9,929 nucleotides of DNA from Alphaproteobacteria bacterium. GTDB lineage: Bacteria; Pseudomonadota; Alphaproteobacteria; Micavibrionales; Micavibrionaceae. The notes beneath the pieces were generated by a model. That model ran no database searches. It was given only the letters and a program-made list of their open reading frames with translations, and was not told the DNA's origin. Within the stretch, counting starts at the first letter, position 1; each line of letters starts with the position of its first letter. Where the stretch lies: assembly GCA_016763095.1 (NCBI GenBank), contig JAESUK010000200.1:1-9929 (forward strand), read 5' to 3'. This document shows positions 5,708 to 9,929 of the stretch, piece by piece. A program made the translations under genes and the position numbers.

Positions 5708-6676
5708 ATGCCAAAAACTAAATTCTGTGAAGGTCTATCTGATATCTCAGACAGCTATATGGCGATTATTTTCGATCAATGGGGCGTCCTCCATGATGGA
5801 AAAAAAGCCTATGAAGGCGTTGTGGATTGCTTAAAAGAACTAAAAAACCGCAAGAAATTCGTTATATTGTTATCCAATTCCGATTTACGCGAGAAAGAGA
5901 ACAAAGAGCTTCTTCGTAAAGCAGGGATAGGCCCAAGCCTCTACAATAAGATCATCACCGTTGGTGAAATGATAGCAGAAGGCATAGAACACCAAACTGG
6001 CAGCGAGGTTTTTGAAGACATCGGACGCAAATGCTATAGCTTTCATGCTGGAAAACCTCATAGCTTCATGAAGGGACTTGATTTAGAGTTCGTTGATGAC
6101 GTTAAGGACGCTGATTTTGTTCTTATGACAGGGTGGGATCAGCTTGGAAAATCTGTTCCAGAGCTTGATGACGTTCTAAAGGCAATTGTTCGAAATGGAA
6201 CAAAAACAATCTTTGCTGTACCTGATAGCCGAGGTCTTCTTTCTGCTAACTATTTAATGGGTGTTGGTCTTTTGAACCGTAAACTCCGCCAATATGGTGG
6301 CGTAGTCCACTCAATCGGAAAACCTTATAAACCTGTCTTCCAAAAATGTATTGACCTCCTTCAGGAGAAGGGAATATTCCCAGGACAAACCGTTATGATC
6401 GGGGACACAATGGCTCACGATATGATCGGGGCGAACATGGCGGAAATCGATACCTGTCTTGTCAAAAAAGGGATGCATTATGGCTCATTCAAAAAGGCCG
6501 AGAATGTTGCAGAAACAGATCGCGCCCTAAGCATTCTTATTGCACAATATAACACCCGTCCAAACTTTATGATCCCGTATGTATCTTGGGGAAAAGCCTT
6601 ACCAGACCGCAAACATCGCCGTCGCCTACAACCTGGGGAGGCTCCCAAAAGACGTTTACGAAAACGTAAACTCTAA
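5708..6676 (+). CDS. HAD-superfamily IIA hydrolase (TIGR01459-like) with basic C-terminal tail
   Basis: This 322-residue protein has the HAD core with a class IIA (NagD-like) cap. Motif I is FDQWGVLHDG (22-31), with nucleophile D23. Motif II is LLSNS (54-58). The motif III lysine is K205 in SIGKPYKP. Motif IV is MIGDTMAHD (230-238), with D233 and D238. In most HAD phosphatases the residue two after the nucleophile is an acid/base Asp; here it is W25, as I recall for this alphaproteobacterial subfamily. The natural substrate is unknown. The usual C-terminus ends near PYVSWG (290-295), but 27 further residues follow with 12 Arg/Lys between 301 and 322. Upstream are a weak AGAAG site and a poor promoter-like pair (TTGTAT 5650, TAAATT 5673). 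It is the first gene of a closely spaced set, 16 bases before the ABC exporter. Confidence 0.88.
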   Translation: MPKTKFCEGLSDISDSYMAIIFDQWGVLHDGKKAYEGVVDCLKELKNRKKFVILLSNSDLREKENKELLRKAGIGPSLYNKIITVGEMIAEGIEHQTGSEVFEDIGRKCYSFHAGKPHSFMKGLDLEFVDDVKDADFVLMTGWDQLGKSVPELDDVLKAIVRNGTKTIFAVPDSRGLLSANYLMGVGLLNRKLRQYGGVVHSIGKPYKPVFQKCIDLLQEKGIFPGQTVMIGDTMAHDMIGANMAEIDTCLVKKGMHYGSFKKAENVAETDRALSILIAQYNTRPNFMIPYVSWGKALPDRKHRRRLQPGEAPKRRLRKRKL

Positions 6677-6692
6677 TTTGGATTAATGTGTT

Positions 6693-8471
6693 ATGCCTTC
6701 GCAAGAAATTACAGATAAATCAACATCAGTTATTATGCGTCTCGCAAAGACGTATCTACGTCCCTATGTAGGACAATTGCTCGTTGCACTGTTTTTTATG
6801 ATTATAGGTGCCGCGGCAACAGCAAGCTTTGCAAGACTATTACAGCCTGTACTTGATCAACTCTTAATCGGTGTAAAAGAAAATCCTGAACAACTCTCCA
6901 AAGTATGGAACTTGGGTGGTTCAATTTTCTTATGCTTTTTCTTTAGTGGTATGGCAACCTATCTCCATACAATAAAGATGAACAAAATAAGCCAATCCAT
7001 CGTGGCAGACATCCAAAAAGATGTCTTTTCCCATTTCATGAAAATGGAAATTGCGTTTTTTCATGCATACCCAAGCGGACAACTCGTTTCTCGCATAACC
7101 AATGATGTAAATGTGATGCGTGGAGCTGTTTCCGACAGCTTAACAGGGATTGGAAAAAGCCTCTTAACGCTCATTCTTTTGATTGCTGTTATGTTTTTTC
7201 AAGATTGGAAGCTAGCTTTTATTACATTATCCGTCTTTCCTTTGGTTGCTGGAATTGTCGCATTAATAGGAAAGCGCCTAAGAAAACTATCTCATTCAAT
7301 CCAATCAGAAACAGCAAACCTTATGGAAACGCTGATCTCAATTTTCCAAGGCATAAGACAAGTTCAAGCCTATGGCATGGAACAATGTGAGAAAGACAGA
7401 TCATCCAAAGCTGTAGAAAGCGTCAAATGGCTAAATATTAAAGCAGTTAGAATTGGCGCAATTTCAACACCAGTAAATGAAATTATGGTGGGGTGCGTCT
7501 TGTTCGGGATCATCCTTTATGGCGCACATCAAATTGCGGCAGGAAATCAAACAGCAGGAGGACTTATGTCCTTTATCGCAGCATTTTCCCTTGCCTACGA
7601 GCCAATGAAGAAGCTTGCAAAACTTAATAACTCCCTACAACTTGGGGTTGGTGCTGCCGATCGTGTCCTTAAATTGCTTGATGTTCCTCCTGCCATTCAA
7701 GATAAGCCGGATGCCCAAGAACTAAAAACCACATCACCTAAAATTGAACTCAACAACATTGTCTTTGAATATGATGAAACGGTCGATGCACGCGCACTTA
7801 ATGATATCAACCTAGAGCTTAAAGCAGGTAAGGTAACTGCCTTGGTGGGGGCATCAGGAAGTGGAAAGACAACAATACTAAACCTGATTCCAAGATTTTA
7901 TGATGTAACCTCTGGCGCAATTAAAATTGACGGAATTGATATCAGAGACCTCACCATCAAAAGCCTGCGTAAAAACATTGCGCTCGTCTCCCAAGACATT
8001 ACGATTTTCGATGACACTGTTTCGGCAAACATTGCATACGGAACACCTGATGCCAAACAATCCAACATAATAAAAGCCGCAAAAATGGCCGCCGCAGATA
8101 TCTTTATATCTGAAATGCCAGAGGGCTATGAAACAAAACTTGGTGAAAATGGCGTGAAACTTTCTGGGGGACAAAAACAGCGTATTTCTATTGCCCGCGC
8201 AATGCTACGCGATGCCCCAATACTACTATTAGATGAGGCGACCTCCGCCCTAGATAGTAAGTCTGAAGCACTCATTCAACAATCCTTACATGAGCTAGAA
8301 AAGGGTCGCACGACACTCATCGTGGCACATCGTCTTTCCACAATACAACAAGCAGATAATATTGTTGTACTTGAGCAAGGACGCATTGTAGAGCAGGGCA
8401 CACATACCGCCCTCATAAAGAAGAAGGGTGTTTACAACCAGTTGTACACACAATCAAACTTTAAAACATAA
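6693..8471 (+). CDS. msbA: MsbA-type ABC exporter (fused membrane and ATPase domains)
   Basis: This 592-residue half-transporter forms homodimers in the family and typically flips lipid A-core or other lipids across the inner membrane. A six-helix type-IV exporter domain spans about residues 20-320, including the intracellular-loop block SGQLVSRITNDVNVMRG (128-144). The nucleotide-binding domain (about 350-590) is complete: Walker A GASGSGKT (386-393), Q-loop Q434, signature LSGGQ (490-494), Walker B LLLDEA (511-516) with catalytic E515, D-loop SALD (518-521) and switch H546. The NBD resembles E. coli MsbA closely, as in FYDVTSGAI, ALVSQD and GENGVKLSGGQKQR. The start has only a weak site; a second in-frame ATG at 6735 (MRLAKTYLRPY) is possible. 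It is 16 bases after the HAD gene and 18 before the permease. Substrate remains an inference: a multidrug or other lipid exporter is possible. Confidence 0.88.
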   Translation: MPSQEITDKSTSVIMRLAKTYLRPYVGQLLVALFFMIIGAAATASFARLLQPVLDQLLIGVKENPEQLSKVWNLGGSIFLCFFFSGMATYLHTIKMNKISQSIVADIQKDVFSHFMKMEIAFFHAYPSGQLVSRITNDVNVMRGAVSDSLTGIGKSLLTLILLIAVMFFQDWKLAFITLSVFPLVAGIVALIGKRLRKLSHSIQSETANLMETLISIFQGIRQVQAYGMEQCEKDRSSKAVESVKWLNIKAVRIGAISTPVNEIMVGCVLFGIILYGAHQIAAGNQTAGGLMSFIAAFSLAYEPMKKLAKLNNSLQLGVGAADRVLKLLDVPPAIQDKPDAQELKTTSPKIELNNIVFEYDETVDARALNDINLELKAGKVTALVGASGSGKTTILNLIPRFYDVTSGAIKIDGIDIRDLTIKSLRKNIALVSQDITIFDDTVSANIAYGTPDAKQSNIIKAAKMAAADIFISEMPEGYETKLGENGVKLSGGQKQRISIARAMLRDAPILLLDEATSALDSKSEALIQQSLHELEKGRTTLIVAHRLSTIQQADNIVVLEQGRIVEQGTHTALIKKKGVYNQLYTQSNFKT

Positions 8472-8489
8472 AGCGTAAAAGGGAAAAAA

Positions 8490-9839
8490 ATGGAACACGT
8501 CGACTTAATTTTTGGTGCCAATATGAAGGTATCAGCCATTATACTTATTATTACATTTATTGGAATTTTCACAGAAGAACTACATCACATACACAGGACT
8601 AAAATAGCGTTGCTCGGCTCCGCCGCAATGGTTGGAATAGGACAACTTATGGGGTTTTACAACCCTGACATGGCATTGGAAGCCATTGATTGGAATGTTG
8701 TACTCTTGCTCGGAGCAATGATGACCATCGTTGCCATTATGATCCCCACAGGTGGGTTTCAGGCGATGGCATACTGGATTGCAGAATTCAGTAAGGGTAG
8801 GCTATTCCTATTGCTTGTACTGATGGGAACAGCCGTCACAGGAATTTCTCTTCTCCTCGACAACGTAACCACTGTTATCATCTTTGGACCTTTGATCGTC
8901 CTTATTTGTCAGGCATTACGTGTATCACCCATACCGTTTTTATTGGCAGCCGCACTTCTGTCTGATACAGGGGGCGTAGCAACACTCGTGGGTGACCCTC
9001 CGAACCTAATGATCGGCTCCGCAGCAGGAATCGACTTTAATACCTTCTTTTTAAGAATGGGGGGAATCGTTTTTGTTGCTTGGGTCGTCACATTGTTCAC
9101 ACTTAAGTTTATCTTTAGAAAAGAGCTTTCCGTAAAAGCCTTTGTTCCAAAGTTCGCAAAAGAGTCGCTCATTAAAGATAAAAAAACATGGTACTCAGCA
9201 CTCGCTGTGCTCGGAATGATGGTTGTGTTATTCATTATGCACACGGCATTACATTGGGAAGCATGGGTTGTGGCAGCCTTCGGCTTAACCGTACTTCTTG
9301 CCCTTACGCACAAAGAGAACCCTGATAGTCACTTCGCTGAGGTAGAGCTATCACTCTTACTCTTCTTCGTTGCTCTCTTTGTCCTTGTTGGTGGTGTAGA
9401 AAGCTCAGAGTTTCTTGCATACCTTGGAGGTTTCATACAACCTTTCGTAGAAAAAGACATGCTTATCGCCTGTGTGGTCCTCATGTGGGCCGCCGCAGTA
9501 ATGTCTGCTGCGATTGACAATATTCCGTTTACAGCCGCTATGATCCCCATCATTTTAGGGATGGAATCACAAGGTATTCCCGTAACTCCATTATGGTGGG
9601 CATTGGCCATCGGTGTTGGAATGGGCGGTAACGGAAGTCACTTGGGATCAACCGCAAATGTCTTTATTGTGACACTCACAGAAAGACTTGCGATAAAAGA
9701 AAATGACCCGAGCCTACGTATTACACCCTTAATGTGGATCAAAAAAGGAACTCCTGTTATGTTTGCAACTCTTGTTGTATCAACAATTGGATTTGTAACG
9801 TTCTTTGAGTTCTTTGCTGAACCTCTACCAGGAAAATAA
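8490..9839 (+). CDS. ArsB/NhaD/P-protein type ion permease
   Basis: This is a 449-residue inner-membrane transporter of the ion-transporter superfamily (ArsB, NhaD, P-protein, SLC13-like). It consists almost entirely of hydrophobic segments, with charged loops near 210-232 and 400-415. The two inverted halves are visible as matching motifs: LLDNVTTV (122-129) with GGVATLVGDPPNLMIG (161-176) in the first, and AIDNIPFTA (341-349) with GMGGNGSHLGSTANVF (377-392) in the second. The paired Asp-Asn and the GDPPN/GSTAN hairpins are typical ion-binding positions. NhaD members exchange sodium for protons and ArsB exports arsenite; nothing here separates these, and no arsR or arsC is nearby. The start is well supported by GGG (8481-8483) six bases before ATG. 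It lies 18 bases after the ABC exporter and 11 before a lipoprotein gene, so is probably cotranscribed. Confidence 0.88.
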   Translation: MEHVDLIFGANMKVSAIILIITFIGIFTEELHHIHRTKIALLGSAAMVGIGQLMGFYNPDMALEAIDWNVVLLLGAMMTIVAIMIPTGGFQAMAYWIAEFSKGRLFLLLVLMGTAVTGISLLLDNVTTVIIFGPLIVLICQALRVSPIPFLLAAALLSDTGGVATLVGDPPNLMIGSAAGIDFNTFFLRMGGIVFVAWVVTLFTLKFIFRKELSVKAFVPKFAKESLIKDKKTWYSALAVLGMMVVLFIMHTALHWEAWVVAAFGLTVLLALTHKENPDSHFAEVELSLLLFFVALFVLVGGVESSEFLAYLGGFIQPFVEKDMLIACVVLMWAAAVMSAAIDNIPFTAAMIPIILGMESQGIPVTPLWWALAIGVGMGGNGSHLGSTANVFIVTLTERLAIKENDPSLRITPLMWIKKGTPVMFATLVVSTIGFVTFFEFFAEPLPGK

Positions 9840-9850
9840 CACGGGTTATC

Positions 9851-9929
9851 ATGAATAATTGTTATATTCGGTGCTTATTAATCATCCTCAGCGCACTCAT
9901 GCTCTGGGGGTGTTTGCCTGACAACAATC
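9851..9929 (+). CDS. Start of a probable lipoprotein (partial, cut by right edge)
   Basis: An open frame of 26 codons runs from the ATG at 9851 to the window end. It encodes a short polar start (MNNCYIRC), a hydrophobic core (LLIILSALML) and WGC|LPDNN. This has the layout of a lipoprotein signal peptide with acylated C21; the Trp at -2 is unusual for a lipobox, but L-x-G-C is kept. ACGGG (9841-9845) lies five bases before the ATG. The gene begins 11 bases after the permease stop, on the same strand. D24 is at +3 and not +2 after the cysteine, so the inner-membrane retention signal known from E. coli is absent. The mature protein is out of view, so its function cannot be stated. Confidence 0.6.
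   Translation, partial: MNNCYIRCLLIILSALMLWGCLPDNN

Noticed and set aside
7878..8174. Minus-strand open frame opposite the ABC ATPase domain
   Set aside because: The opposite strand encodes the Walker A to signature region of a canonical ATPase; the antisense translation looks random.
8909..9313. Minus-strand open frame of about 134 codons opposite the ion permease
   Set aside because: It mirrors a GC-richer membrane-protein coding stretch and has no ribosome site or domain; the permease motifs on the plus strand are intact.
1..9929. CRISPR array, insertion sequence, tRNA or phage-like genes
   Set aside because: I looked for regularly spaced repeats, terminal inverted repeats with transposase motifs and tRNA cloverleaf elements and saw none; nearly all sequence is accounted for by conserved genes.

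Overview
The window looks like ordinary chromosome from an AT-rich alphaproteobacterium. The evidence for that is the gene order miaB-phoH(ybeZ)-ybeY-corC on the minus strand, plus a HAD-IIA hydrolase of the 'DxWGVLHDG' type, which I associate mainly with alphaproteobacteria. The genus cannot be read from the sequence. Every gene is intact except the two cut by the window edges. I saw no mobile element, CRISPR array, tRNA or rRNA.

Layout. Positions 1-3431 (minus strand) hold a compact RNA-maintenance operon transcribed right to left: miaB (tRNA ms2i6A methylthiotransferase), phoH/ybeZ (ATPase), ybeY (rRNA-processing endoribonuclease) and corC (CBS-domain protein, cut by the left edge). phoH/ybeY overlap as TAATG and ybeY/corC as ATGA, so translation is probably coupled. 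From a short divergent intergenic region, a small gene reads rightward (3532-4044). It encodes an exported protein of unknown function with four cysteines. After a hairpin comes a monocistronic AGCS-type sodium:amino-acid symporter (4144-5613), closed by a second terminator-like hairpin.

From 5708 to the right edge, four plus-strand genes are separated by only 16, 18 and 11 bases: a HAD-IIA phosphatase-like protein with a strongly basic C-terminal tail, an MsbA-type ABC exporter, an ArsB/NhaD/P-protein type ion permease, and the start of a probable lipoprotein. They look like one transcription unit, but no shared pathway is evident beyond an envelope or transport theme.

The points most worth a second look are these: (a) phoH has family-like sequence upstream of its first ATG but no ATG, GTG or TTG there, only an AUA codon behind an AAAGG; (b) one palindromic TTTAAA hexamer could serve as the -10 box for both divergent transcripts; (c) the HAD protein lacks the usual second motif-I aspartate and carries an arginine/lysine tail; (d) the exported four-cysteine protein has no recognised family. 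I did not find a convincing new multi-gene system.
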